DNA from: a virus
Length of the DNA: 40,964 nucleotides
Reading direction: 5' to 3' (one strand)
IMG/VR virus record: IMGVR_UViG_3300009537_003934
Location: 1 to 40,964 of that record
A program made the translations under genes and the position numbers. This document shows, one piece after another, positions 30,399 through 39,094 of this stretch; positions within the stretch are counted from its first letter, which is position 1, and every line of letters begins with the position of its first letter. The notes beneath the pieces were generated by a model. That model saw only the letters and a program-made list of their open reading frames with translations. It was not told the DNA's origin and searched no databases.

Positions 30399-31764
30399 TT
30401 TTGCCGATCACATATCAATAGCTTACCTTTCTTCAATTGCTAAAGAATCAGGACATGAAACTTTATTTCTTGAATTAAATAAAGGAGATCGTTCAAAGAG
30501 AATAAAAGATGCGGAAAGTTTTGTTGACCCAAATAATTTAGATATTATAGCTTATTCTTGCACTATTCAAGGATTTAAACAAATTGTTGATTTTAATAAT
30601 GCTGAAAAGAGATTGACAAAAAAGCGTTTTGTCTCTATATTAGGTGGCTCTCATGCTACATTCGCTCCTGAAACATTCAAAAAAAGCGGAATGGATTATT
30701 ATTGCGTAGGTGAAGGAGAAGAAACTTTTAAAGAATTTTTGTATGCAATATCTAATAATATGTCGGCATTGAATATTAAAGGTATAATAGGTGAAGGCAA
30801 TGATGTTGTAATAAGACCATTAATACAAGATTTAAACTCACTTCCATTTCCTGATAGAGATTTGATATTAAAAAATTCTTATTTAAAAAATATTCCAAAA
30901 AAAACATTTTATACTTCAAGGGGTTGTCCTTATTCGTGTTCGTACTGTGCGAATAATCATCATAATAGAATGTATAAAGGTCAAAAGATAGTAAGAAGAT
31001 TTTCAGTTGATAGAATTATTGATGAGATGAAGCATGTCAAATCAAAATATAGAATGGATTTTGTAAAAATAGGTGATGACTTGTTTGCTTTAAAAGCTGA
31101 CCTCTGGCTGACTAAATTTTGTGATAAATATTATAAAGAAATAAATATTCCGTTTAATTGTTACTTAAGAATAGATTCTATCAGTTATGATTTATTATAT
31201 ATGCTAAAAGAAAGCGGCTGTCATTCAGTTCATCTATCTATAGATAGTACAGATTATCACATAAGAGAAGTTATTTTAAAAAGAAAGTCAAAATTAAATA
31301 CATTAGAGATGATTAAAAAATTAAAAATAATTCATAGTTTTGGGATTAAAACCTGGGTAAATTTTATGTTAGCGGCTCCTGAATCATCTTTGCAAAATGA
31401 TCTTGATACTATAAAAGTTGCTAAAAAAAGCAGTATTACTTATACAAGTTATTCCATGACTGACCCAATAAAGGGAACTGATTTATATAAATATTGTCTG
31501 AATAATAATTATATTGATAGAAATTACAAAGGAGATATGAGTAATTGCTCTAATAAATCTCCATTAAATTGTTTTTCAGAAAGGGATAAAGATATTCGTT
31601 ATAATATTTACTTATTAGGGGCAGTTATTGCTAAATTACCGTATATATTACTAAGCATAGCAATTTATATTATCAAGAATGTTAAGCCAAATAAATTTTT
31701 TGAGATTATAAGGCAAAAATTCTATAAATATAATATTGAAAAGATAATCTTTATTTTAAAGTGA
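30367..31764 (+). CDS. B12-binding radical SAM protein
   Basis: 465 residues from the ATG at 30367 (AGGA site); an earlier frame codon lies in the preceding gene. The N-terminal cobalamin-binding Rossmann domain (RILFVIPTLDFADHISIAYLSSIAKESGHE ... SILGGSHATFAPE, YYCVGEGEETFKEF) is followed by the radical SAM TIM barrel (FYTSRGCPYSCSYCANN, CxxxCxxC). A hydrophobic stretch near the C-terminus (YLLGAVIAKLPYILLSIAIYII) suggests membrane association. Relatives methylate or rearrange unreactive carbons in lipids, cofactors and secondary metabolites. Here it may act on a glycan or glycolipid (inference from the neighbours). Confidence 0.8.
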   Translation: MRILFVIPTLDFADHISIAYLSSIAKESGHETLFLELNKGDRSKRIKDAESFVDPNNLDIIAYSCTIQGFKQIVDFNNAEKRLTKKRFVSILGGSHATFAPETFKKSGMDYYCVGEGEETFKEFLYAISNNMSALNIKGIIGEGNDVVIRPLIQDLNSLPFPDRDLILKNSYLKNIPKKTFYTSRGCPYSCSYCANNHHNRMYKGQKIVRRFSVDRIIDEMKHVKSKYRMDFVKIGDDLFALKADLWLTKFCDKYYKEINIPFNCYLRIDSISYDLLYMLKESGCHSVHLSIDSTDYHIREVILKRKSKLNTLEMIKKLKIIHSFGIKTWVNFMLAAPESSLQNDLDTIKVAKKSSITYTSYSMTDPIKGTDLYKYCLNNNYIDRNYKGDMSNCSNKSPLNCFSERDKDIRYNIYLLGAVIAKLPYILLSIAIYIIKNVKPNKFFEIIRQKFYKYNIEKIIFILK

Positions 31765-31780
31765 ATGGAGGTGGAACCCT

Positions 31781-31972
31781 ATGAAGAATAGACGCATAGA
31801 AGGCTCACTAAGTAAGACGATTAATTTAGGAAATTATGAATCAATAAAAATTAATGTTGGTTTATCTGCTGATATTACTGATAAAGAAGATTTAAATGCC
31901 TGCTATAATAATTTATTTGTAGAAGTAGAACAGCAGTTGCTAAAAGAAATCAAGGAAGTCACGCCAAATTAA
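31781..31972 (+). CDS. small phage-type hypothetical protein
   Basis: 63 residues with a very strong site (GGAGGTGG). It is beta-rich (TINLGNYESIKINVGLSADI) followed by an amphipathic helix (LNACYNNLFVEVEQQLLKEIKEV). I do not assign a family. It opens the recombination module, 16 bp after the sugar cluster and 13 bp before the UvsY-like gene. Confidence 0.6.
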   Translation: MKNRRIEGSLSKTINLGNYESIKINVGLSADITDKEDLNACYNNLFVEVEQQLLKEIKEVTPN

Positions 31973-31985
31973 TCAAAGGAGAACC

Positions 31986-32480
31986 ATGGAAATTGAAGAA
32001 GCTAAAGAATTATTATTAATAGATAAAAATAGTTTAGATGATGTTTGTCTTGAGCAATCATCTTTGTTTGAAAAAATCGGCTCTACTTATGTTAATGCTA
32101 TTAGCAAAAGAGATAAAGCAAAAGAAGAATTTCATACTATAGACGCACAATTAGCTATAACAAAAAGAAAGGAAGCAGATTTAAGTAATATTAAATTAAC
32201 AGAAGCTAAATTAGCGGAGATGGTTCAAGTTCATCCTGAGCATGAAGAAGCTATGGAACGATATTTTTATTATAAACATGAAGCAGATAAATGGGGGGTA
32301 TTAAAAGAATCATTCTCACAAAGAAAGGATATGATTGAAATAGTATGCAAATTATATTTGACAGGTTATTTCAATTCAGAAACAAGTGTCAAAGAGTCAA
32401 AATATACAAACATAACAGAAGTAAGGGCTATTAGAGAAAGACAATCAAAAAAAAGACAAAGAAAAAAAATTAATCAATAA
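31986..32480 (+). CDS. UvsY-like recombination mediator
   Basis: 164 residues, long helices with coiled-coil character (YVNAISKRDKAKEEFHTIDAQLAI). The block ADKWGVLKESFSQRKDMIEIVCKLYLTGYF resembles the C-terminal block of T4 UvsY (WGIL ... F-S ... I ... F), and the tail is basic (RQSKKRQRKK). UvsY loads the RecA-like UvsX onto ssDNA covered by gp32. Genes for exactly these partners follow at 32655 and 33696. The sequence match alone is thin; gene order makes it likely. AAAGGAGA site 7 bases before the ATG. Confidence 0.55.
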   Translation: MEIEEAKELLLIDKNSLDDVCLEQSSLFEKIGSTYVNAISKRDKAKEEFHTIDAQLAITKRKEADLSNIKLTEAKLAEMVQVHPEHEEAMERYFYYKHEADKWGVLKESFSQRKDMIEIVCKLYLTGYFNSETSVKESKYTNITEVRAIRERQSKKRQRKKINQ

Positions 32481-32503
32481 AACAGAAAGGAGAGAAAAGA
32501 ACT

Positions 32504-32680
32504 GTGTTCGAAAATATCACCATTTTTAAATTGCTTGGTGGAATATTTTTATTTATTTTTTTTGCTTACTTAATTACTCGTGTAATAAGTACAGCTATTT
32601 TTAAATCAAAAGAGGAATATGAAAAGTCTTTATTAAAAAAAGGAGGAAAATGTAATGGCAAGATCCAGAATAGCAAGTAA
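32504..32680 (+). CDS. small single-pass membrane protein
   Basis: A 58-residue gene with a GTG start and an AAAGGAGAG site 8-10 bases upstream. The frame encodes one clear membrane helix (about residues 9-33, FKLLGGIFLFIFFAYLITRVIST) and a charged tail (KSKEEYEKSLLKKGGK). It overlaps the SSB gene by 26 bp, and the SSB ribosome site lies in its tail, suggesting coupling. Function unknown. The last about 10 residues may be accidental readthrough of the next gene's start. Confidence 0.55.
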   Translation: MFENITIFKLLGGIFLFIFFAYLITRVISTAIFKSKEEYEKSLLKKGGKCNGKIQNSK

Positions 32681-33677
32681 AAAATCAAGTTCAATAAAAA
32701 AAAGACCATCTTTCAATGATATGCTGAAAAGAGCATCGCAAAAGGGTAGTATTTTTGATTCATATCTTTCTGATAATTTTAATACATTTAAAATAAAAGA
32801 AGGTCACATGACTATACGTATCCTTGAACCTACATGGGACAATCCAGATCATTATGGATATGAAGTTTTAGTCCATAGGAATATAGGTCCAGATAATGTA
32901 AGCTATCTATGCCTTGGAATGAAAGATGAACCATGCCCTATTTGCGAAGATAGAGAAGAAAATTCAGATGATATAGATTACGCAACAGCTTTAAAGGCAA
33001 AGAAAAGATATATTGTTTGGATGATAAACAGAGATGATGTCAAAGCTGGTCCATTGCTCTGGTCAATGGCTTGGACTGTAGACAGAGATATTGCAGAAGT
33101 TTCAATAGACAGAAGAAATCAGGATGTGTACTATATAGATGATTTGGAAGAAGGATATGATGTTTTTTTTAAAGTAGAGCAAGTGCATTCTAAGAACTAT
33201 AAAGGTCCAAGCCCATCTGGTTATTCTATTTCAAGAGCATCATCACCAGCATTAGATGACCCAAAAGAAATGGAAAAACTAAAGACTTTCTTAAAAGAAA
33301 ATCCTATTCCTGATTGTTTAAATTTCTACAACTATGATTATCTTAAAAAGGTTCATATCCAGCATAAAAAATTAGAGGATGAAAATGTAGATATGAAAAC
33401 CGGTGAAATATTGTCATCAGAAGATGAAACTGAAGACGATATACCGATAGATTATGATGATAAACCGGAAAGCAAAAAAGATGATTATACATGGGAAGAA
33501 ATTCACGCTCTTGACGCCAAAGCTCTTGATGAGCTAGGTGAAGGTTGTGAGTTAGATATAAATTCTTTCACATCAGATGAAGAACTTGCTGATGAAATCT
33601 GCAAAGTAAAAAGAATTGCAAATCCAAGCACGGCAAGGCAAAAATTACGAGGATTAAGAGAAAGAGCCAAAAAATAA
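32655..33677 (+). CDS. gp32-like single-stranded DNA-binding protein
   Basis: 340 residues. Basic N-terminal tail (SRIASKKSSSIKKR, for cooperativity), an OB-like core with a zinc motif (LCLGMKDEPCPICEDREE; C-x-x-C with an earlier Cys), FKIKEGHMTIRILEP and YIVWMINRDDVKAGPLLWSM, as in phage T4-type gp32 families. A very acidic linker follows (EDETEDDIPIDYDDKPESKKDD), the usual partner-binding region. It coats ssDNA during replication and recombination and interacts with UvsY and RecA. AGGAGG site. A further C-terminal domain (about 270-340) is not typical of T4 gp32. Confidence 0.8.
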   Translation: MARSRIASKKSSSIKKRPSFNDMLKRASQKGSIFDSYLSDNFNTFKIKEGHMTIRILEPTWDNPDHYGYEVLVHRNIGPDNVSYLCLGMKDEPCPICEDREENSDDIDYATALKAKKRYIVWMINRDDVKAGPLLWSMAWTVDRDIAEVSIDRRNQDVYYIDDLEEGYDVFFKVEQVHSKNYKGPSPSGYSISRASSPALDDPKEMEKLKTFLKENPIPDCLNFYNYDYLKKVHIQHKKLEDENVDMKTGEILSSEDETEDDIPIDYDDKPESKKDDYTWEEIHALDAKALDELGEGCELDINSFTSDEELADEICKVKRIANPSTARQKLRGLRERAKK

Positions 33678-33695
33678 TTTTCACGAAGGAGAGTA

Positions 33696-34697
33696 ATGGG
33701 CAGAATAAAATTAAAGGAAGAGCCTGTAGATAAAATTGGTTCTTATTTCTTATCAGATAAAAAAGATATTGATTTTATTTCATCAGGCTCTACATTATTA
33801 AATTTAGTGTTAGGCGGAGGTTGGGCAATGGGCAGAATGTCCAACCTTGTTGGAGATAAAAGTAGTGGCAAAACACTACTTGCGATTGAAGCATGTGCTA
33901 ATTTTGTTAAAAAATACCCTAAAGGCAAAATTTATTATCATGAAACAGAAGCGGCTTTTGATAAAAATTATGCCGGTGCTTTAGGTATGCCTGTAGATAA
34001 AGTTATTTTCATCGAAGATATAATGACAGTAGAAGGCATGTTCAAGTTTATTGATGATAAAATACTAGATAAATCTAAAATTCCCAAACTATATATATTG
34101 GATTCTTTAGATGCGTTAGATGCCACTGAGGATTCACGGAAAGAATTAGATGAAGCTGGATATTCAGGGGCAAGAAAAGCTGGTAAATTATCTTCTTTAT
34201 TCAGAAAGAGAATTAAAGATATTGAGGGATCTAATATATGTTTATTAATTATCTCTCAAATAAGAGTTAATATCGGGGTAACTTTTGGAAAGAAGACAAC
34301 TCGATCTGGTGGAAAGGCATTAGATTTTTATGCTTCGCAAATAGTTTGGCTAAAAACATTATCAAAAATATCTAAAACCATAAGCGGGATAACAAGACCT
34401 TATTCTTTATTGGTTAGAGCTAATTGTGAGAAAAATAAAGTAGGGTTAGCTTTTAGAGAATGTGAGTTTCCGATTTTATTTGGTTATGGCATCAATTCTG
34501 TTTTATCTAATTTACAATTTTTAGAAAAAACGAAATTCCTTGATAAATTAAGTTTTAAATTCAGAAGGATTCAGTCATTTGCTGAAAAAATAATTGAAGA
34601 AAATGATATAGATAAAATTACAGAAATTGATAAAATCACCAAAGAAGTTTGGAATAATATAGAAAGCGGTTTTTTACCAAAAAGAAGGAAATATTAG
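33696..34697 (+). CDS. recA: RecA/UvsX-like recombinase
   Basis: 333 residues. The start of the core is FISSGSTLLNLVLGGGWAMGRMSNLVG; Walker A GDKSSGKT (about residue 53); YHETEAAFD with the catalytic Glu; Walker B LYILDSLDAL; LLIISQIRVNIGVTFG (L1/Q194-type switch) and TRSGGKALDFYASQIVWL (L2 side). It catalyses strand exchange and drives recombination-dependent replication. The C-terminal about 80 residues diverge from bacterial RecA. AAGGAGAG site; 18 bp after the SSB gene. Confidence 0.9.
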   Translation: MGRIKLKEEPVDKIGSYFLSDKKDIDFISSGSTLLNLVLGGGWAMGRMSNLVGDKSSGKTLLAIEACANFVKKYPKGKIYYHETEAAFDKNYAGALGMPVDKVIFIEDIMTVEGMFKFIDDKILDKSKIPKLYILDSLDALDATEDSRKELDEAGYSGARKAGKLSSLFRKRIKDIEGSNICLLIISQIRVNIGVTFGKKTTRSGGKALDFYASQIVWLKTLSKISKTISGITRPYSLLVRANCEKNKVGLAFRECEFPILFGYGINSVLSNLQFLEKTKFLDKLSFKFRRIQSFAEKIIEENDIDKITEIDKITKEVWNNIESGFLPKRRKY

Positions 34698-34792
34698 GGT
34701 TTCCATTGGGTGTGGAGTCAAACGTCAAAATTTGGCTATGTTTTGAGCGATCTGAGGCATTCTAAGGCAACTAAATTGAGGGAGAATATTCA

Positions 34793-35284
34793 TTGATAAT
34801 AGGGATTGATCCAGGGCTTGACGGTGCTATAACATTTATGTCAAAAAATATGATAAAAATCTATGATATTCCTGTTATTGAGCTTGTAAGTGGAAGGAAA
34901 AAAAGAAGAGATTATAATATCCCTGAATTTAAATCTATTATAGAAAAGTATTGTACCAATATTAATAAACCAATAGGGGTAGTGGAAAAAGTACATGCAA
35001 TGCCGATTAATGGCTCAATTGCCTCATTTAGTTTAGGAAGAGGATTAATGTTAATAGAAGCGACATTTTCTTTTTTGGGAATTTCTTATGAAATGATTAC
35101 CCCAAACGCATGGAAGAAGATAATGTTAGTTGGTATGCCTAAAGGTAAAGATTCAAGTAGATTAAAAGCTATTCAATTATTCCCTAAATTAAATCATTAT
35201 TTGAGTAGGAAAAAAGATCATAATAGGGCTGAAAGTTTATTGATTACTGAATATTACAAAAGAACTTCAAAGCCTTTACTATAA
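34793..35284 (+). CDS. ruvC: RuvC-like Holliday junction resolvase
   Basis: 163 residues with the RNase H-like RuvC fold: IIGIDPGLDGAITF (first catalytic Asp), GVVEKVHAMP (second catalytic Glu), FSLGRGLMLIEATFSFLGISYEMITPNAWKK, and the C-terminal DHNRAESLLITEYY (last acidic pair). It resolves branched DNA before packaging or segregation. TTG start with a GAGGGAGA site. The 95-bp gap upstream holds CATTGGGTGTGGAGTC and a TCAAAA/TTTTGA inverted pair but no clear promoter. Confidence 0.85.
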   Translation: MIIGIDPGLDGAITFMSKNMIKIYDIPVIELVSGRKKRRDYNIPEFKSIIEKYCTNINKPIGVVEKVHAMPINGSIASFSLGRGLMLIEATFSFLGISYEMITPNAWKKIMLVGMPKGKDSSRLKAIQLFPKLNHYLSRKKDHNRAESLLITEYYKRTSKPLL

Positions 35285-36291
35285 TGCGACAACAGATAAA
35301 AATAAAAAAAAGTAATTCAAATAGAATAATTTGCGGTGATCCGCATTTTACAGACAATCCAAAAGATAGTTATAGATGGGATTTTTTAAAATGGTTGAGA
35401 AAAAAAATAATAGAATTAAATATAGAAAAATTATATATTCTTGGAGATATTTGCGAAAAGAAAAATTATCATAGTTCAACCCTTGTTAATAGGATTATTT
35501 ATGAACTTTATGAATTAAGTAATATATGCGAAATAATTATCTTAAAAGGAAACCATGATTATGATAAAGATGAAAATAATCCATTTTTTCAATTTAGTTC
35601 CAAGTTAAATAAAATCACCTATATATCTAATCCATGTCAAATTGCTTCAGAATATTTTATTCCGCATTCTTCTTCTGAAAAATTCTGTGCTGATATTCCA
35701 GCAGATATTGATTTTACCTATCTTCATCATGATATAATCGGAGCAAAAGTCAGTAATGATTATCTTCTTGAGAATGGAATTAAAATAGAATCTTTAATGC
35801 ATAAAAAACCATATTTTATTTCAGGTCATGTTCATATACCGCAATCAATAGGCAGTAATTTTATTTATGTCGGTGCGCCATATCCTATAAAATTTGGAGA
35901 TATTTATGTTGGCAGAATAGTATTTATTGATTCATATAATAAAATAAAATCCATAGATTATCCTTCTATAAAGAAATGGAGTTTAAAAATAAATTCTATA
36001 GATGAAATTAATGATTATGATTTGGAAAAAGAAGATCAAGTTAAAATTGAAATAAATATACTTCAATCTGATTATCATAGATGGAACGATATTAAAAATG
36101 AAATAAAATCTTTATGTGAAAAATTAGAAATAGATTTATTTTCTGTTACTATAAAACCTATAACCAAAAAGAGAAGAAAAAGATTGAGGCAAAACAATAA
36201 TATTATTTCTCCTGAAGATATTTTAAATAGATTTACAGAACAGGAAAAATTAGGTTCTGAATTATTAGAAGTAGGTAAAGAACTTTTGTAG
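35284..36291 (+). CDS. sbcD: SbcD/gp47-like nuclease subunit
   Basis: A 335-residue Mre11-family metallophosphoesterase. Metal motifs in order: IICGDPHFTD (usually GDxHL), LYILGDICEKKNYHS, IILKGNHDYDKDENN, FTYLHHDIIG and ISGHVHIPQ. A C-terminal capping region follows (KVKIEINILQSDYHRWNDI). With the SbcC-like protein it forms an ATP-dependent double-strand exonuclease/hairpin endonuclease, as T4 gp46/gp47 do. Its ATG overlaps the RuvC stop by a base (TAATG). Confidence 0.85.
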   Translation: MRQQIKIKKSNSNRIICGDPHFTDNPKDSYRWDFLKWLRKKIIELNIEKLYILGDICEKKNYHSSTLVNRIIYELYELSNICEIIILKGNHDYDKDENNPFFQFSSKLNKITYISNPCQIASEYFIPHSSSEKFCADIPADIDFTYLHHDIIGAKVSNDYLLENGIKIESLMHKKPYFISGHVHIPQSIGSNFIYVGAPYPIKFGDIYVGRIVFIDSYNKIKSIDYPSIKKWSLKINSIDEINDYDLEKEDQVKIEINILQSDYHRWNDIKNEIKSLCEKLEIDLFSVTIKPITKKRRKRLRQNNNIISPEDILNRFTEQEKLGSELLEVGKELL

Positions 36292-36298
36292 GAAACGA

Positions 36299-38131
36299 AT
36301 GAGACTTAAAAAAATAACAATAGAAGGTTTCAGAACATTTAAAACCAAGCAAGTTTTTGATTTATCTAAATTTAAAGATAATTCTTTTATTTATGTAACT
36401 GGAATAAATAAAACGGAAGAAAGTCTTGGTGGCAATGATTGCGGGAAAACGTCGATATTTGAGAGTATTATATGGGGAGTTTTTGGAAAAACTTCTGTTA
36501 ATCTTAAAGCGAATAATGTGATTAATTGGAATTGTAAATCATGCAAGGTTACTATTGAGACAGAAAATTTTGTATTAACAAGACAGCAAAATCCAAATAT
36601 CATAAGTATAGACGGAGAAGTTAAGACTCAAGAGGATATAGATAAATTAATAGGGTTAGATTATTACGGGTTTCTATATTCTGTTTTTATCAGTCAATTT
36701 TCTGATAAGTTTTTTGATTTAGATCCATCAGATAAGTTGAGAGTTTTTTCTAATATCTTTCAATTTAATGATTGGCTTGAAAGAAGCGACAGAGCGAAAA
36801 ATAAAGCTAAAAAAATAGAATCGCAAATATATAGTGAAGAAATAAATTTAAGTAACTGTAAGGGAAAAATTTCTACTTTAAGAAGCCAAGATTATAAAAA
36901 CAAAATACAGGAATGGCAAAGCCAAAATAAAAGAGCTATTGAAAATAGAGAAATAAGAATTAAAAATTATAAAGATGAAATTCAAAGTTTAAGAAATAAT
37001 ATAAATAATTTTAATGCCGAGGAAGAAAAAATAAATGAAGCTCTATCTGTTTCTGAAAAAGAACTCAAAAATCAATCGATTATTTTAACAGATTTAAAAG
37101 AAAATTATAATTCTAAAAAAGAAATATTTATTAGTAAATCTACTAATGAAGATAATAAAGAAAGAGAAATACAAAAATTTGAGAGAGTAAAAAGTATTTG
37201 TTCTTCCTGTTTTCAGAGTGTCTCTAAAACTTATAAAGCAAAAATATTAACAGATTTAAAAAATGAACTAATTATTTTGACCAAAGAAGTTCTAAGAATT
37301 AAAAAAGAAAGTGAAAATATTTATTCTAAAATACAGGATAAGAAGAAAGTAAAAGATTTTCTAATAGAAGAAGTTTTAAATTATAAATCAAAATTATCAG
37401 AAATAAATTCAAAGATAAACGGATATAAATTTAATATAAATAAAATCAGTTCATTTATAAAAGAGTTAAATAATGATTTAAGTAAATTTAAAAATGAAAA
37501 AAATCCGTATGAAAAATTAGAAGAAACTCGTATTAATAATTTAAAAGAATTAAAAGAAAAGAATATTCAGCTATCTTCAAAAATAGAAGAATTAGAAAGT
37601 AAAAAGAAACAGTTTGAATATTGGATAAAAGGATTCAAAGAAATCAGGCTTATGGTTTTATCTGATGCACTGAATGAATTTGAAATTTGTATAAATAATA
37701 ACCTGTCTAAATTAGGTTTAGATGATTGGGAAGTTGAATTAGATGTTGAAAGAGAAACAAAAGGGGGCAAATCAATTAAAAAGGGTTTTGAAGTTACTAT
37801 CAAGTCGCCGTATAATAATAATTATGTACCATTTAAGGTTTGGGGTGGCGGCGTTTCTCAAAGGTTACGGATAGCTGGAACTATTGGGCTAATGGATTTA
37901 ATCGATAGCAAGACAAATAAAAATTGGGATATAGAGATATGGGATGAACCAACTCAATTTTTATCTTCAAATGGCATAGAAAATCTTTTGGAAATTTTAA
38001 CTGATAGAGCAAATAAAAATAATAAGAAAATATTTTTTATAGACCATCGTAAACTTTCTTCTTACGGTGGTTTTACTGATATTATTACTATCATAAAAGA
38101 TAGTAATGGAAGCAGAATAGGAGAAAATTAA
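36299..38131 (+). CDS. sbcC: SbcC/Rad50/gp46-like ATPase
   Basis: A 610-residue SMC-like ATPase. N-terminal lobe RLKKITIEGFRTFKTKQVF with Walker A GGNDCGKTSIFES (about 45-55) and the Q-loop FISQFSDKFFDL. Long coiled coils (about 165-455) flank a zinc hook CSSC (about residue 302). The C-terminal lobe has the signature VWGGGVSQRLRIAG and Walker B WDIEIWDEPTQFLSS with a D-loop and H-motif (FFIDHRKL). It is the partner of the SbcD-like nuclease 7 bp upstream. Compact compared with bacterial SbcC (about 1050) and similar to phage gp46. Confidence 0.9.
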   Translation: MRLKKITIEGFRTFKTKQVFDLSKFKDNSFIYVTGINKTEESLGGNDCGKTSIFESIIWGVFGKTSVNLKANNVINWNCKSCKVTIETENFVLTRQQNPNIISIDGEVKTQEDIDKLIGLDYYGFLYSVFISQFSDKFFDLDPSDKLRVFSNIFQFNDWLERSDRAKNKAKKIESQIYSEEINLSNCKGKISTLRSQDYKNKIQEWQSQNKRAIENREIRIKNYKDEIQSLRNNINNFNAEEEKINEALSVSEKELKNQSIILTDLKENYNSKKEIFISKSTNEDNKEREIQKFERVKSICSSCFQSVSKTYKAKILTDLKNELIILTKEVLRIKKESENIYSKIQDKKKVKDFLIEEVLNYKSKLSEINSKINGYKFNINKISSFIKELNNDLSKFKNEKNPYEKLEETRINNLKELKEKNIQLSSKIEELESKKKQFEYWIKGFKEIRLMVLSDALNEFEICINNNLSKLGLDDWEVELDVERETKGGKSIKKGFEVTIKSPYNNNYVPFKVWGGGVSQRLRIAGTIGLMDLIDSKTNKNWDIEIWDEPTQFLSSNGIENLLEILTDRANKNNKKIFFIDHRKLSSYGGFTDIITIIKDSNGSRIGEN

Positions 38132-38132
38132 A

Positions 38133-38468
38133 ATGGTTATAAGTAGGCAAAGAGCGTGGCAAATCAAAATGAAAGCAAATAAAAGATGCCATATTTGCGG
38201 TAAAAAAGCTGTCGAAAACAATATTCTTTGCGAAAAGCATAAAAAAATAAATATAGAAAGAATGAGAAATCGCTATAGATCTCTTTCTAAAGAACAGAAA
38301 AAACGAATAATAGCTTATCAAAGAAGATATATGGAAAACAGAAAATTTCTTGGCTTATGCGTGAGATGCGGAAAAGCTAAAGATAAGAATAGAATGGATA
38401 AAAACTATTGCGAGTCATGTAGAGTCAAAAGTCAACTTCAAGTAAATAGAAGAAAAGAAGTGAATTAG
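38133..38468 (+). CDS. double zinc-ribbon small protein
   Basis: 111 residues, strongly basic. Two CxxC pairs are each matched by a later Cys: RCHICGKKA ... LCEKHKK and LCVRCGKAK ... YCESCRV, separated by a basic helix with RMRNRYRSLSKEQKKRIIAYQRRYMENR. It probably binds DNA or RNA. AGGAG site; directly follows sbcC by 1 bp. Confidence 0.65.
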   Translation: MVISRQRAWQIKMKANKRCHICGKKAVENNILCEKHKKINIERMRNRYRSLSKEQKKRIIAYQRRYMENRKFLGLCVRCGKAKDKNRMDKNYCESCRVKSQLQVNRRKEVN

Positions 38469-38792
38469 ATGGATGAGAAAAGAATTAACGAATGGCTAAA
38501 AGCTATTAATACTTTAGAAAAATATTATTCTAAATTTAAATTAGATGAGCATCCAGGTTTATTAAATTCTTGCCCTTTATGTGAAATTGTAAATGGGAAT
38601 TGCTATAACTGCTTATGGATAATTTACCCATTGGATAAAGATTTGAATTTATCTAATGAAGAATTAACTTTGTACACTTGCTATTCAGTAAAAAATCATA
38701 CTATTAAATGGTCTCTTGATAGATTGAGAAAATGGAAAGAACTTTTGCTGAAGAAAATGGACGAATATTGCATCAAGAATCAAAAAAATTAG
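38469..38792 (+). CDS. Cys-rich hypothetical protein
   Basis: 107 residues with CPLCEIVNGNCYNCLW (C-xx-C ... C-xx-C), suggestive of one zinc site, followed by a Tyr-rich stretch and a helical C-terminus (LDRLRKWKELLLKKMDEYC). Its ATG directly follows the previous stop. Function unknown; several small phage proteins have this CPLC...C-x-x-C-xW pattern. Confidence 0.55.
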   Translation: MDEKRINEWLKAINTLEKYYSKFKLDEHPGLLNSCPLCEIVNGNCYNCLWIIYPLDKDLNLSNEELTLYTCYSVKNHTIKWSLDRLRKWKELLLKKMDEYCIKNQKN

Positions 38793-38811
38793 TAAAAGAA
38801 ATAGGAGACAA

Positions 38812-38991
38812 ATGGCTTATTATACTATTACACAGTTAAAAAGAAACCTTAAAGATGTAAATAAATTAAGAAAACATCTTAAATTAAAAAAAGTAGTTCA
38901 TAAAAAAAGAGAGTGTTTGAGATGTGGTGATAAATTTACTTCTTCTGGTATCAATAATAGATTATGTGATCTCTGTAGGCATCTTATATGA
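38812..38991 (+). CDS. 59-residue zinc-ribbon protein
   Basis: A short gene with an ATAGGAGA site 4-10 bases before its ATG. A basic helical start (QLKRNLKDVNKLRKHLKLKKVV) precedes CLRCGDKF ... LCDLCRHL, a clean four-Cys zinc ribbon. The stop overlaps the left arm of the palindromic hairpin at 38988. Part of a run of small Cys-rich genes. Confidence 0.6.
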   Translation: MAYYTITQLKRNLKDVNKLRKHLKLKKVVHKKRECLRCGDKFTSSGINNRLCDLCRHLI

Positions 38992-39023
38992 CGCTCTTCG
39001 TGGCTTGCCTCGTGGAGCGTCAT
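38988..39023. repeat. 9-bp perfect inverted repeat at methyltransferase boundary
   Basis: ATGACGCTC (38988-38996) pairs with GAGCGTCAT (39015-39023) around an 18-nt GC-rich loop containing two CGTGG motifs. It marks where base composition starts to rise before the methyltransferase. No T-run follows, so not an obvious terminator; it may be a mobile-element or insertion scar. Confidence 0.5.
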
Positions 39024-39094
39024 GTGAGGAGATTATATGGAAAAAGATTGGGCAAAATATATTTCTAAAAAAGATAAAAGTGAGTGACAAGTAC

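Noticed and set aside
39037-39087. 16-codon frame with a GAGGAG ribosome site
   Set aside because: Too short to call as a gene; noted only as a possible severed gene start near the methyltransferase.
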